Source: Euryodendron excelsum (taxonomy: Eukaryota > Streptophyta > Magnoliopsida > Ericales > Pentaphylacaceae). From it: a DNA stretch of 64,000 nucleotides. Shown here piece after piece: positions 22,895-35,457 of this stretch. Under the pieces are notes generated by a model. That model saw nothing but the letters and a program-made list of their open reading frames with translations, was not told the origin of the DNA and did no database searches. Position numbers and translations under genes: made by a program. Position 1 is the first letter of the stretch. Every line of letters starts with the position of its first letter. Where the stretch lies: NCBI GenBank assembly GCA_033060915.1, contig CM065382.1, positions 1,498,501 to 1,562,500 of the forward strand, written 5' to 3'.

Positions 22895-24335
22895 GTGATG
22901 AGCACGAACAATCTACAAGAGAATAAGACAGTGAGAATGTCTCGACCCTCTTTAGACCTAAAGTACTCCGATAATTTTGTTAGCGAGCTTAACCATAATA
23001 AATCAAATAAAACATAGAAAGTTAGAACTCAAGTGAACATACTTTTAGTGCTTGGGGGTATTTATGGTGCTCGGAATGTCTTAATTCCATAAAAAATTGT
23101 ATTCTGTCTCCTCCTATAAGTAAATCTCTTTCGAATAATTGTTTAGTGTCTAATCCTTTTAGGAATGGACTTGTATATGCTCTATTGACTTGATATTTGT
23201 TGGATCTGAGTTAAATTTATCACAACTGAGGCATTCGTCTAGGTACTGGTGAATTTGGACCTTTCCTAGTTCAGGTCAGCAGTATGCTGCCAGACGAACC
23301 CGATATAATAATTCTGGGCCTTATTATTTTGACCTACAAAAATATTTAAGAAATTCTTATTATAACTCTTTATTCATAAGATTTTATTGAGGAAAAAAAA
23401 TAGTTTTCTAAAAAACAAAAATTCACGTGATTGCAAATGACACAAAAAGGCTTGTACTTAATTAATGCATGGGTTCTAGAGTTAGAATTAAATATGTGAA
23501 CTCACTTAAGCATAATGTATAATTTTGAATGTGTAGTTTAATTTAGTTACTAACAAGGTTAGTAAAGGTTGTTATTAATTTTTAAAGACGTTAGTGTCAA
23601 CATTGGCACACAGGAGGAGGGCAGAAGGGGACCCTGCCGCTCTTTAAGTTTCAAAAAATCCTTTTAATTTGTCATACTTTTTGCTCTTAGGCCCGTCCGC
23701 TATTATAGTGGGCCCATTCAAACTTCTACTATATTCATTAAGGCCCCACATATGTAATCATCTAATGAGTTTGGTCCCGCTAAACATGATTTTTGCATTC
23801 CTACCAAGTGTTAAAGCTTGTTGTTTGTCGTGTCTAACTCACATAAAAGGCAAATTTTTTCACTACCTTACAAAGAAGACTAGTTTTATTATTAATTTCC
23901 CACTTTAATAGTTGAGTTTTGGTGCAATATTTAAAAAAAAAAAAACCCACTTTCTCCATTTACAAAAAAAGAAAAAAGAAAAAAAGAACCCACTTGCTCA
24001 CTAATGTACCTCATCATAGCATATATACCATTTAGCTAGGTGAATTCTAGTATAGTAAGATGACAATCAAGAGTGTTTTAGTGATCGTCTGGCTCTCATG
24101 TTACGTATGATATCTCGAGTTTAATATTTTTCTATGCCTTCTCGTAATTAGTCATTATTTATGTAATAAACGGTGAAAGAAGGAGAATTCTATAACCATA
24201 TATATAGTCACATGACAAATTCATTCCATGTTATGAGATAAATTTTCAGAATGATAGTATTAAATTAAGAATAACACATATTAAGTATACTATGTGACAC
24301 ATGTAAATATTTATCTTTAATTTATTTTTAGCTCG

Positions 24336-24418
24336 TATGTGATCTACACCAATTGATTGAGATCTAACTATTTTAAAAGTTATATGTGACCTACACCAAT
24401 TGATTGAGATCCAACTAT
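24336..24418. repeat. direct repeat pair of 36 bp
   Basis: Copies at 24336-24371 and 24383-24418 share 'ctacaccaattgattgagat' and differ at two positions. Confidence 0.9.
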
Positions 24419-25011
24419 CATTCTAGGATGAGTTGCATATTTCTGTGAAATGGACCCACGTTTGTTTAACGTCAAATCACAATATAACGGAAAATTATTA
24501 TTAAATATTTATTCGGAGGTTTTGACGACTATCTTTGTCGAACTAAAATATATTGTGACGTTTTAATAAAATAAAAATAAAAAATATATATATATACATA
24601 TTCTGACATAATCGACCTTACATTGTTGTTGAGACTTGAGAGCCCGAGGCTGCATATGGTCCTCCTAATAATTTATTAGGGTAGCCCGACATTTTATTCA
24701 AAGTTCTTAATATTATTCGATTTTTTTCTTTAACTTTTAATTTTTTTTATTTGTGCTCTAAAATTTATATAATGAAATCAATGTGGGCTAATTTATTAAT
24801 GAATGCGATAAATTCTTAACAACTCAAATTGAAAATGTATTTCCCTTTTAATAGCTAATGATTCTCCCCTCTCCCCGTCTCTCTTTCATATATTTAAATT
24901 TTTTCTCTATTTTAATTGAATTCAGATGCTTTAATGCCACTACAAGCCTATAACTATCTAGGAACCCATTTTGACTTCTAAGAGCAGTGCACACTGCATA
25001 GTGCGTTAGGG

Positions 25012-25193
25012 TACGTTTGGTGGAATTTATTTATTTTTAAATTTATAAGTAAAAAAATTTAAAATTTTCAACTTATTTGTTTTATTTTTTTTGTTTTTCT
25101 GCTAGTCTTATCTTATAAAAGTAAAATGCTGAAAAATTTTAGTTAATTTTTTTTTTTCTTATAAACCGAATTTATTTTTGTACCGAATGGACT
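25012..25193. mobile_element. MITE-like fold-back element
   Basis: Left end 'gtacgtttggtgg', right end 'tttttgtaccgaatggac', AT-rich mirrored interior with cttataa/ttataag words. Same style as the elements at 11009 and 25529. Confidence 0.4.
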
Positions 25194-25528
25194 CTTAATG
25201 CTTGATGTACAACTAATCACAATTATTAATTACTTTGACAAAAATTAGAATTCTTTTAACGTGTAAACTGCACTTCTCCGAAATTGGAGAGACGGCTTTG
25301 TCTTCCAAATGGTGGCAACCATCGTTTGGAAGGCTTATAGGGAAGCCGGAGAGCCACTTTAAGTCAATTTGGTGGAAAGTTTTGAGTAATTTGGACGCTC
25401 ATTTTCTTTAATAGTTAAAATCTAACAAGCATTGTAACCACCAAAAAAATAAATAAATAATTACGACTATTATAGCGCTATTATATACTGCATATTGAGT
25501 CTTCGTAATATGTTATTTAGGGTACAAA

Positions 25529-25714
25529 TTGAGAGTCTATTTGGTATAACTTTTTTAAATATTTTTTACTTATAAGCAAAAAATATTAAATTTGTTTTAA
25601 TTTTTTAATTTTATTTTTTGCTTATCGTAACTTATAAAAGCAAATAAACTATAAAAATATAACTTATAAAAGCAAAATAAAAAATACAAAAATTTAAGCT
25701 CTACCAAACGTGCT
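25529..25714. mobile_element. MITE-like fold-back element
   Basis: Left 'tctatttggtataac', right 'gctctaccaaacgtgc', inverted with respect to each other. The interior repeats 'cttataa' words in both orientations. Confidence 0.45.
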
Positions 25715-26089
25715 TGAATGTGTATTATTAGTTGTGAAAAGTAAGTCCCACAGTTTTTTCACAAATTTCCACTGTGTACAAATCCGTATGCTTGTGCTAG
25801 CATTTCTCTTACTATAAAACATAACATGTGGCTATTTATAATCCTTTTCTTGAAAATCAAAATCTTATTATTTTAATGTATAATTTTAAAAATGCTATTC
25901 TTATATTATTCTGATCAAATTTTTTTTGTAAATAATTTTTTTCACCTTCCTCATAATTTTTTAAAATTTAATTAAAAAAATCACTAAAAAAAACCAGCAT
26001 TAGCCAACACGTATTGGATAAGAGCGCAATTAATTCAATCGACGTTAACAGTGCTCAAAAGAAAAAGAAAATAGCAAAATAAAATAAAC

Positions 26090-26300
26090 GCGCGCGATCG
26101 TGCGTGGGGACCGTCAGAAAGAAAGGAGCTGGGGGAAGCGAGATCCATCTGAGTGGGCCCACGTGGGGGACACAATACAGGACTTCGTTAGCACGTCGCA
26201 GTGGATTTGCTCTCAAGGAACGTTGACCCACTTCGTACACGTGGCGATTAACGATTTTCCAAGTTTCTCCCACTCTTTGTGCCACCTTCTCGACTAACCA
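26090..26300. promoter_or_regulatory. GC-rich block with G-box motifs
   Basis: In AT-rich surroundings this 200 bp holds a palindromic G-box cccacgtggg (26158-26167), a second acacgtgg (26237-26244), a gcacgtcg word near 26191, a W-box-like ttgacc (26223) and a cgcgcg run (26090). It resembles a stress-type promoter fragment, but no gene follows on either strand within 2 kb that I can see. Confidence 0.3.
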
Positions 26301-27728
26301 CCACGATGACAGTTAGACCTTTTTTTAAGCAAAACACACAAACTTATTATTTTTTTTATTCCTCCAAATGATAATTTATTTGGGGTAATCGTTTCACTAC
26401 ATTGTCATTGTCATGCATGATAGTAAGATTTTAAAATTTTGAAACCCTTAACAAAAGTAATTTTTTTTACCGTGAGATCTCTCTTAAAAAATGACACGTA
26501 ACATATATTTATGATTTTATGATGCAATGATTATTTTGAATAATTTATCTATGCAAACATATATTTATTTTTCCTTATTCTTTCTCTTTTTTATTCCTCT
26601 CACCAGTTCGGTTTCTTGGTTCATAAGGAAATAAAATGTAAAGAAATTTATTTTTTCTTATGTAATTACCATGGAAAGTAATGACAAAAATAAAACTGTA
26701 ACTTCCACAAAGCAAGAACTGCCCTATCTCACGTCCATCATACCCCGAGCAGACCTTATCGGGGCCGATCATTCCCCCATTACGCTAGTGGGGGCCACCA
26801 CTAAAACATCAATCATTGGATTTGGTGAAGTTCTAAATTTAAAAAGGTGTCACTTTTAGTTACGGATCAAGAAGTATTTAAAAAACACATAAATTACTAA
26901 CATTGTACATATCTTTAACTAACTCAAAGGATAAAAGAGTAAAATACCAATTTAAATTTTATAACCACCCATTAATTATTTTTTATTTTTTCTCTCTCAC
27001 TTGCTCAAACTAACCACTCATAAAGTGGGACACCCCTTCTAGTGTGATGAATATGTGAGGGGAAGAAATATTTGGAGCAATCGCAAGTGGGTTTTTATAT
27101 ATCGACCATTATCATTTGTCTAAATTTTATTATTCACTAATTAATGGTTACTTCTCTCTCTCTCTCTCATGCTTTCATTGGAGAAACCCACTGCTGCTTT
27201 TGGTGTATTAAAATATGTGTATCTTTTATTTGTTCACTAACGTGAGCCCTTCACATCTAATATATCTCATAAAGGTGTATTTGTATTTATATGCTCTTGA
27301 ATTATAAAGTAGTTAGCGCTTCACACTGATAAACATGGTCTTTTAAGGTACATCTTTAATTCCTTATAAACTACTATTTATTTTTATAAGCACGTATACT
27401 TTTAAAATACTATGTTCAAGGGGAAGGAATATTGCACACTCTCTCAAAACATAGTCACATTACATTTTAAATATTTCTTCTTACGATCTTGCACATATAA
27501 CAATAATGCTTACCCTAAAGTGATGTCTTGGAGGTGCTCTATGTACTCTTACATTTTAAAATCCTGTATCGTAAGGGTAGTTACGGAAAATGGGATTAAT
27601 TTTGAATTAACCAAAAGAAAATTATATATTTATAAATTTTTTAATATTTTTAAATTATTTTTTTAATTTATATAAAAAAATTATAAAAAAAAATAGAAGC
27701 TAAAAAGAGGATTAAGGAAGAAGAGATT

Positions 27729-27762
27729 CGAACTCTTGACCTTATAAAGAAAGGTCAAGAGC
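27729..27762. other. hairpin-forming inverted repeat
   Basis: aactcttgacctt and aaggtcaagagctc are inverted copies separated by a short loop. On the minus strand the neighbouring 'aagagttcgaatctc' resembles a tRNA T-arm / pol III box B. No complete tRNA can be folded around it. Confidence 0.4.
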
Positions 27763-29514
27763 TCTGGAATTAAATGTGCACAAACAGTTACACCATTATT
27801 TTAAGAAAAAAAAAAATTGTAATGGTTTGAGCTCTCCAAGAAAGGGCCATAGGCTTTAAAAAGAGGACTATGCTATAAAAAGTTGTGCACACTTTTTTGG
27901 CAGCTGTTCGAGGAATATGGGATGTTGTTTATCAAAGATTTTTTTTTAAAATATCATTTATTAAAGATTTAAGCGCACTACTGCCACCGTGGGCCAACAT
28001 TCGGTAGACCATTGATTTAATTTTCAGTTCCTTCTCATTCTTACAAACATATAGTGTTTTTTCTTCTTTTTATGGATGCTTTAAATATCGTATAGTTTCA
28101 GCATTTTTTAAAGGTATGGTTTTTAGCTCCCACAATGAGGTAAAGGAAACAAAAAGAAGCGAAAAAGTGAATGAGTAGATGAACATTAGATTTTCAAATA
28201 GACTAGATTCAGTAGGGAAAAAAACCAAGTGCTGCCATAGTACCCAACTTTTCTAGGTGCAACCGCTTTTGCGATTATATATATTGTAATAAATTGTATT
28301 ATATTTTTGCTAAATTGGGCCACGCCTTCGTGGCGAGATCCGAATGGCGATCATTTGTGTGTTGAAAATTTTTTCATTAAAGAGATGAAAAATGGGATTT
28401 AAAAAAACATATATAAATATATAGTGGAGAGTCAATTGACTTCTTAATTTTCTCTGCTAGGGACATTGGGCAATCTCCATTAAATTTGCGCCAATCTTAT
28501 GGTTTGGTGGCTTTCCACCTCCTTGTGGTCCTCTAAACAGTGATCCATTTATTCAGGCCGTAAGAAAATGACTTGTCATTAAAGAACACCTTGACTAATT
28601 CCATAGACTCGGAAAGGCCGAACTGTCATCTTCTATCTCAGGCGCACATTGAGAATCTGAGCTTTTCGGACCAAAAAAAAGAGAAAACGAAAAAGGTTCT
28701 CTTTTTCGTTTTTCTTTTTTTATTTTATTTTATTTTGGTATGAGATAGAGTTTGTTACAGTGTATTTAAATCTTGAATTTGTAAAAAGGAAGAAAAAAAA
28801 AATAAAGGAAAAGAAGCCAAATTATTATTTTTTTTGTTTTATTGGGGTAAGAAAATCAATCAATGTTTAGTAATTTTTCTTATTTAGTTACAAATAAGTA
28901 ATATACAATTCCATCTTAATTAGTTCGTTGAAACTGACCACTATACCTTTTTAAATGGTTGATCATAGTTGGTAGGTTAGCAAAAGGATGGAATTGGGTT
29001 TCTCTCCGCCAGTCGTTCATAGTTTTCTTTCCCAAACAGAGAATTAGGCAATTTTGCACCGTCACAATCTTATCAGGCTTGGGTTTTTCACCAGAAAAAG
29101 CCTGTTCAAGGAATGAGAATTGGGCTGTGGGTTAGCCAAAGGCCCAACATGTACTACGCCCACGACACACTATCCAGCTGCCAGCTATCTGGGTCGATAT
29201 GGACCGGCCTCGCACTCCATACGATAAGTTGGTCTGAGCCCGATATTAGGCCTAAAAACTCTCATTCAATCACATCATTTCGTACATGAATTCTCGTTGA
29301 ATTTTCTGATTGCATGGTTGCTTAGTATTATATACCCTTCTAACAGTCATAAACTCCAGACAGAAAATGATTATAACATCATCACTTGAATATCTTTTAG
29401 ATTACAGAATGTAAGCTTGATGAGGCTTTATTACTTTTAGATTATTCCCCCATTATATATTGAGTGATCCAGTAATTTTTCTGAGTAGGACCCTTCTCTA
29501 AAGCATCGATCCAT

Positions 29515-30111
29515 CTATGGATCCGTTAGGCTCATTGGACCAGTGGTTGTGAGTTTGTTAACAAGAGCCAATGCATTACTGGTGATACAAGACATTTTCG
29601 AAACCTTGTCACTCAGCAACTTAACCTGTTTTCCATTTTGCCCACTGAAGCCCTCCAAACAAGTATCTTCATCAGTCATTGCAGCACTCAGCCAAGTAGC
29701 TACATCCTCCATTTGCGTATAAAACGTCTGGCCATTGAGCTTTCTGAGCACGCCAAGCGACCTGTGAAGATTGTCGAGTGCGTCCTGAAAGCATTGGATG
29801 CAGTCCGAGAGAGCGACTCGGTTCCTTCCTCTCATGAAGCCACCAGATATCTTCAACTTCGTCAGGAACTGAGCAACTCCCTTGGCCTCACCTATTGTCA
29901 CCGAAACCCCAGCGCGGGCCCATCTGCTAGGGCTCCTTTTGGCTGTGTTTGAAAACGAAGCGAGCGAGTGGATGCAGAGATCGCGGTACTGGGTGACGCT
30001 GCACGCATCTCCAACGTACCTGTCACCTTGCCCAGATGCTGATGTGCAAAAAAGTGTCAGCCATGCGAGAAACATGAGAGTCAGCACAAGGTTACCACGT
30101 ACCATTTTCAT
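29515..30111 (-). CDS. pectinesterase / invertase inhibitor domain protein
   Basis: Intronless 198-aa protein. Residues 1-27 form a secretion signal (hydrophobic LVLTLMFLAWLTLFC, cleavage likely near SASG). The mature part is a PMEI domain of four helices: the first disulfide pair is C37-x8-C46 (CSVTQYRDLC) and the second pair is C104 (ALSDCIQCFQDALDNL) with C151 (ATWLSAAMTDEDTCLEGF). Such proteins act in the cell wall or vacuole and block pectin methylesterases or acid invertases; the sequence does not tell which. C107 and C175 are extra cysteines. Met at 30105 is an alternative start two codons in. The promoter immediately upstream has a TATA box and a perfect 27-bp tandem repeat. Confidence 0.92.
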   Translation of the reverse strand: MKMVRGNLVLTLMFLAWLTLFCTSASGQGDRYVGDACSVTQYRDLCIHSLASFSNTAKRSPSRWARAGVSVTIGEAKGVAQFLTKLKISGGFMRGRNRVALSDCIQCFQDALDNLHRSLGVLRKLNGQTFYTQMEDVATWLSAAMTDEDTCLEGFSGQNGKQVKLLSDKVSKMSCITSNALALVNKLTTTGPMSLTDP

Positions 30112-30231
30112 TAAAAAAAAAATTATGTATGATGAGAAGAAAATAGAGATTTGAGAATTTATATGAACTGAATCTTAAGATAATAGGGGGAAGAGTGGAA
30201 AGAGAGTGAAGTGAAGAGCTTAACAGGGTGT

Positions 30232-30295
30232 CCTTTATAAAGGAAGAGCTTTTGGATGAGTTGGAAAGGGAAGAGCTTTTGGATGAGTTGGAAAG
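30232..30295 (-). promoter_or_regulatory. PMEI promoter: TATA box and 2 x 27 bp repeat
   Basis: The palindromic cctttataaagg (30232-30243) gives a TTTATAAA TATA box about 120 nt upstream of the start codon. Directly upstream of it (30242-30268 and 30269-30295) lie two apparently perfect copies of a 27-bp word beginning ggaagagcttttggatgagt. Confidence 0.7.
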
Positions 30296-33061
30296 GTTTG
30301 GAAGCCTTTTTTTGTTTCTAGTAGTTTGTTAAAAAAGCAAGAGGGTGGTGAGTGCAATAAAGAAAAGGAGGGGTGAGCTGGAAAGAAGTTAGGGTAAAAT
30401 GATGTATCATGTGAATGGGCAGGTGAGTTTCTGATGAGGATTAGGAGAAGGGATATCTATTCGGAATCTTCTTTGATGTTGAAACAAATGGTGCCTGCCT
30501 GCAGTCTGATGAGTCATGACATGCCCAATGGTCAACTAACTATCAAGTCTATCATCGATTTTACCATGTAAGACATTAGATTTGAATAATATTATCAAAA
30601 CTATGTCTAAGAAAGAAAGCACAAGGCTATATCGATTTTTTTTCCCCTTATTAAGGAACCAATATTTTTGCCTCTTTGGTTTGTCTCCTCCTTTATCTGT
30701 TAATATTATTGGTCCTCTCCTCTATATTTTATATTAATTCATTTAGCATTTGAAACAAATTGAGAAAATATTAGATTATATTCATCTAAATGTAACAGTA
30801 CCAGATAAGGATTACGAAAGCTAAGATTTGAATGTAAGCCGAACTCAATATTACCCGATGAATATAAAAATTTATGAGAAAAATTTTCCTTATCGTATGA
30901 AAAATGAACCAGCAATCCATAGGCGGCTTCGTTTTTTTTTGTTCAAGTCAAGAGAATTTAGAATATCACACATTGATGAATCAAAAAGTTCTGTCCAAAA
31001 TGGGAATGGGTTAGGGAGAACAGGTCATCCACAACAAAGAGACTTGATTTGATCAAGCCCGTCTCTACCCAAGATCCCAGCATTACAATTCCAAATCCCA
31101 CATTAGCCTCAAGATGTTGGTTTCTAACTATAATTGTTATATTAATAATATGAACTAATAATATTGAGGAGATGATGGAAGAATAAGGAAACAAATTTAT
31201 TCGGATTCCTTATTTGCAGCTCCTAAAGCAGGCCTAATTCGCCCACCCTCTTATTACCTGAAACGACAACGCATTTGTTTTTGAAAGCTGATCGTGTGCC
31301 ACGGCATCGTTCTAATCTTCTCCGAAGCCCATTCTCTCCACATTAAATGCAAATAATTTAATTTGCATTTTTGAATTAAGCTTGAAATGAAGAAAAAAGT
31401 TGAGAGAGACCATAGAGTGGTTGAATTCAGTAAGAACCTAAATTTCTTCCTTTAATACTTGAGTTCAAGTATTTATAATTATTCGACACTCAAAGCACAC
31501 GGTGAGATTTCAACTTTAGTCTCAATATAGGTGTAATGAAATTTCTTGTAGATAGTTATGTGGTGAAAGACAATACACCCTAATAAATGTATAAGATAAC
31601 CTACTGACATTTCAATTTTTAGAACCAAAATGAAAGAAGTTCAGAGAGAGAGAGAGAGAGAGAGGGAGACTAGGGTGCATTCCAGACGTGATTTACGTCT
31701 TGTTTTAAACTTGTGAGAGGGAAACGAAATAAAAGAAAAATTTTAAATTTTGTCATTACCTATGAGAGAAAGGTAAGAGAAATAAAAGGGAAAAGGAAGA
31801 AAAAAAACTCCTAAAATAAATATTTTTTAAAAGTTTTTTCTCAAAGTAATTAAATACAAAAGATTATTCTCATAATAAGGTAAAATGCAATATTGAGTTA
31901 TGTTTTAGAAACAACACAACTCAATATTGCAATTTCTAAGGCTGAAAGGGAGAAAAAAAAAAGAGGGTAAAAATACAAGTACAATTTGCATTTTTTTGAC
32001 AAAACGCATGTCAGAAAAGGCAGATTGCACCTACGTTTCTAGTCTAAAGTACTCAATCTAGTCAAAACCCATCGTGGTTTGGCAATTCATAATATGGTTC
32101 ATGAACTATAAAGTACTTTTTTTGATAGGACAAAGTTACACACACCACAAAAAACGGACAAAACGCATCAGAAAATGCCTTAGTAGAAAATGCATTCTTG
32201 AGTTGTGTTTTTTTTAAAAACACAATCTAAGATTATGTTTTATCTTATTATGGTAATAACCTTTTGTATTTAATTATTTTAAAAGAAAACTTTTAAATAA
32301 CAATTATTTTGGAAAAAAATCCAAAAAAAAGTTCACTCTCTCTCTTTCTGTCTCTTCTTTCTCTTCAATTTTCTTCAATTTTCTTTACAAAATCAAATAA
32401 GAAAGAAAAAATACATTAGCTTCATTTTCTCTTTTCTTCCCCTCCTTTCCCAGCTTCCAAACAAGCTCTTAGATGTAACAGGACGAACTGAAACGGGGCT
32501 TGTGCTCTACCCACCAAACCACATCCACATGGGTGCTTCAATTATTAGCAACAAACTCATAAATAATCCTACTTCCATTTATTAATTTCTGAAGCATTTT
32601 GGTCTCTGTTGCGTGTAAAGACGCTCTCTTGAACTTTCCGGACAGGGACGTCCCGAGATGGCATCTGGGACTGGAAGAGATGCTCAAAATGCATCCAAGC
32701 ATAATCTTCTTCATATCAAGTGCAAAACGACGTATGAAATCCGCACCGGACTTCTATCATACACATTTTCCACGAAAAAACATTAAGAGCAAAAAAATTA
32801 CCATGCATGCTAGTCAAATATTTCACTCCGCGAACTCCCTCCCAAATGAAGCCAGAGCTTATTGACAACCAAACAAAGTTACAGAACGAAACAAGGTCCC
32901 ACTCATATACTTCATAACATTTTGGTATAATAAAATGCTGCACAACAGAGTTGGGACAATACATGAAAGGTGGCAATTCCAGAAACCAGCAAACCTTGAG
33001 GATGAAATCTTAGTGCTGAAAGACACAGGAAGCGAAGTCCATATGTTTGTCAAACAGTCTT
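30296..33061. other. spacer between PMEI and the unrecognised gene
   Basis: No gene seen. It holds a GA microsatellite (31640-31664), a long inverted-repeat element (31697-32472) and, at the right end, the probable 3' UTR of the minus-strand gene that stops at 33062. Confidence 0.6.
31697..32472. mobile_element. long-armed inverted-repeat (fold-back) element
   Basis: The left arm (about 31697-31945) and right arm (about 32180-32472) are inverted copies. The left words ttaaatacaaaag, cataataaggtaaaa and cacaactcaatattgc are mirrored on the right by cttttgtatttaa, ttttatcttattatgg and gcattcttgagttgtg. The ends read cttgttttaaac on the left and, reversed, cttgtttggaag on the right. The spacer is about 230 bp. 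No protein is encoded, so this is a non-autonomous element able to form a long hairpin. Confidence 0.7.
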
Positions 33062-33831
33062 TTACCGCAGAGGATCAACCATTCTTACGTCGTGTTTCTT
33101 ACGCCGGCATCTATGATGGGCCTTTTGCAGTGTGTTCTCACCAACCATTTCCGTATTAGAGTCTGCAGCTGGTGCATAAAAAGGAAAGGAACATATCAAC
33201 ATGACTGCCATCAGAATCAGAGAAACCAAATTAAAGGATGAAGTATCAGACAAACAATCAATAGCTTCATCAATAGAGCAACAATGGAGGTGGCAACCAG
33301 AGTCTCTCCTGTCTGAAGCAACAGGAGGGAAAAGTAGGTCTACCACAATGTAATCATCAGCAGATGATGAAGCTTTGACATCATTCCATTTCTAAAATTA
33401 CTTTTGACTGTGGAGTTCACTTTATGAAGTGATGGGATGACATGAAAAAATAAATTAAAAAAAACCAAAAGCAAAATGCCCACCAGTAGTATTCTCAGGC
33501 AGAGGGGTGAAGGCATCAATTGAACCTCGATGTCCATATTTATACACAAACAACCTGCTGCAGACTTCCATCACTTTCACCATTCATCCTATATTTGCTA
33601 GCACAACTGTGTTGTATCCATCTCCTAAATTTTTTGGAAATTGTTGAGTCAACGTGTCTCTATTGTATTGTAGCCGCATCCATAGGAACTAACCCTTGTC
33701 ATTTTGACAAAAAATGATGATCATAGCATATTTCTCCAATGCTATCAGATCAATGACACTGCTGGTCCAAGCACACAGTCCCACAGACCATGCAGGCTCA
33801 CATCCATGTGATTGGGGCTCTACACTGCTAA

Positions 33832-33881
<50 letters not shown>

Positions 33882-35457
33882 ACAAAGTGCGCCCATTGTC
33901 TTCCAACTATAGTGATTCAGGTGCTCTCTTTGTTCTTCAAAAAAATGAAAGAAAAAGTAAAATCTGATTCGGGTACTCTGTTACACATATACCACCTCCT
34001 AGATAGAAGACCCCAGCCTATCAACACCATGTTACTCTTCCCCCTACCATTGTCTTATCCTAACTATTGCCTAACAGCTGCATGAAACAGATATAGAAGT
34101 ATGGCAGTATCCTTTGTCAATTACATGATATAGCACTGCAAAGGCATATTTAAACTCCAAGTTTGGACTGACACCATAAAGAAGTATGTGATGTCATAAT
34201 GCTTCCAGCTTCCAGTTTACAATCCACCTTAGTTTCTGTTGATATAGACTTTATTCTCCAAACTATCACCAATCAAACCATTTTATTAGCCTACTTTGCC
34301 ATTATCACCCATACTTTTGTTTCCAAAATTCACTACTGTGCTCATTGCTGCATTACCTTCAAACTAAACAAGAGACTAATAGGTTCCAGTTATTAAAATT
34401 TTTTATTATGAAGTAACAGATTCCAGGGTCAAATTATCTCCAGACACTCAATATACATCTTCCACATAAGCACAGAAGCCAACCGCGATTCCCAATAAAC
34501 TAAAAGCAGTGAATGAATCTCTCTGTGCACTCGCTAATCTGCGTACTCACTATATCTCCAAGCAGGCACGAATTTGCCCAAAAGATGGATACCCACTCCA
34601 CTATCCTTGGAGCCAATAAGTATGATCAACCAAGATTAGCACAAGAAGTGGAAAGCAATTACATCCCATGTAATCAAAATCAAGCAAATGATATTCCGAA
34701 GCATAAATTGCAGTGTACCTCCAAATTTGTCACCCCAAAGCAAAAGCCGTTGATCGTCCTCTTCTTCATCCACCTCATCGCCATCTCCAAATTCTGCATC
34801 GCCTCGATACCCCGGTTCACTCCCATATCCCGATTCATTCCCCAGACAATCAAAATTCCCAACTTGCCCAAAGCCAGTACTCAAATTCTCTCTTTCCCCA
34901 CTCCCGCCGTCCCTCTCTCTCCTAGAATTCTTGGCCGCCTCGCTCACATCCGACGCCCAATTTGGGTCCCCATTCAAAAACAACTCCCCACTCGAATCCG
35001 TCCCTGCTGCCACCGGAAAATCCGAACACGTAGCGTAAGTTGCCGAAGCCCCAACAGAGCAGCACCTCCGCCGAGTCCCACTCCGATCACTGCTCCGCCC
35101 TGACACTGATCGCGACCCTTGGCGCCGCCTCTTCCCTGCGATCCACCGGAGACTCTCTCGCTTATGCGAGGATATCGACCGATCATCGTCGAGCAAGCTC
35201 AGCCTCGACATGTCAAGATCGGTAGGGAACGACGTGGCCCGATCGGAGAGACAAGGCCTCTTGCTGTGGACCCCATTAGTCGAAGCAGTGGTGGTAGAGT
35301 AGTAGGGTTTTGAAGTATTATTTCTGTAGGTGGTGTCAGAGTCTAGAGTTTTGGTTTTGGCTCTGGTTGTGGTTGGGAGCTGAAATGGTCTCCAGCTGTG
35401 AAGCTGGGATGTGCAGGACTCTATGGCGTACCGCGAATCTAGACTTTTTTGCGGCAT
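33062..35457 (-). CDS. plant protein of unknown function, 281 aa
   Basis: Two exons on the minus strand: 35457-34719 and 33168-33062, joined across a 1.55 kb GT-AG intron in phase to give WGDKFG|AADSNTEMVGENTLQ. I do not recognise the family. The N-terminal 80 residues are Ser/Thr-rich. The middle (about 100-150) is basic and Ser/Arg-rich (KRRRQGSRSVSGRSSDRSGTRRR), compatible with nuclear location. Then come the motif SGELFLNGDPNWASDVSEA (about 155-180), a Gly-rich acidic stretch ending GDGDEVDEEEDDQ, and a basic C-terminus HHRCRRKKHDVRMVDPLR. The middle motif and C-terminus look like the conserved parts. It is divergently arranged with NDUFS5, 357 bp apart, with a shared promoter region. Exon 1 is strongly supported by length and composition; exon 2 rests on the acceptor, phase and plausible tail. 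Confidence 0.75.
33832..33885. repeat. (CT)n-(CA)n compound microsatellite
   Basis: About 12 CT units followed by about 14 CA units, inside the intron of the unrecognised minus-strand gene. Confidence 0.95.

Larger units (their letters stand above)
22187..29514. other. 7.3 kb gene-free spacer
   Basis: Mostly AT-rich with frequent stops in every frame and no recognisable protein or RNA gene. It holds short direct repeats (22812/22869, 24336/24383), two fold-back elements (25012-25193, 25529-25714), a GC-rich block with G-boxes (26090-26300) and a hairpin near 27729. It looks like transposon-eroded intergenic DNA. Confidence 0.65.

Noticed and set aside
27700..27830. tRNA-like T-arm sequence near the hairpin
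   Set aside because: No acceptor stem, D-arm or anticodon arm can be placed around it.
33714..34085. 123-codon plus-strand frame with SLSLSLTHTHTH
   Set aside because: Translation of the CT/CA compound microsatellite in an intron of the minus-strand gene.
34513..35103. 196-codon plus-strand frame opposite the unrecognised gene
   Set aside because: Antisense shadow of the real exon at 35457-34719; the minus strand has the coherent domain-like composition and matching splice sites.
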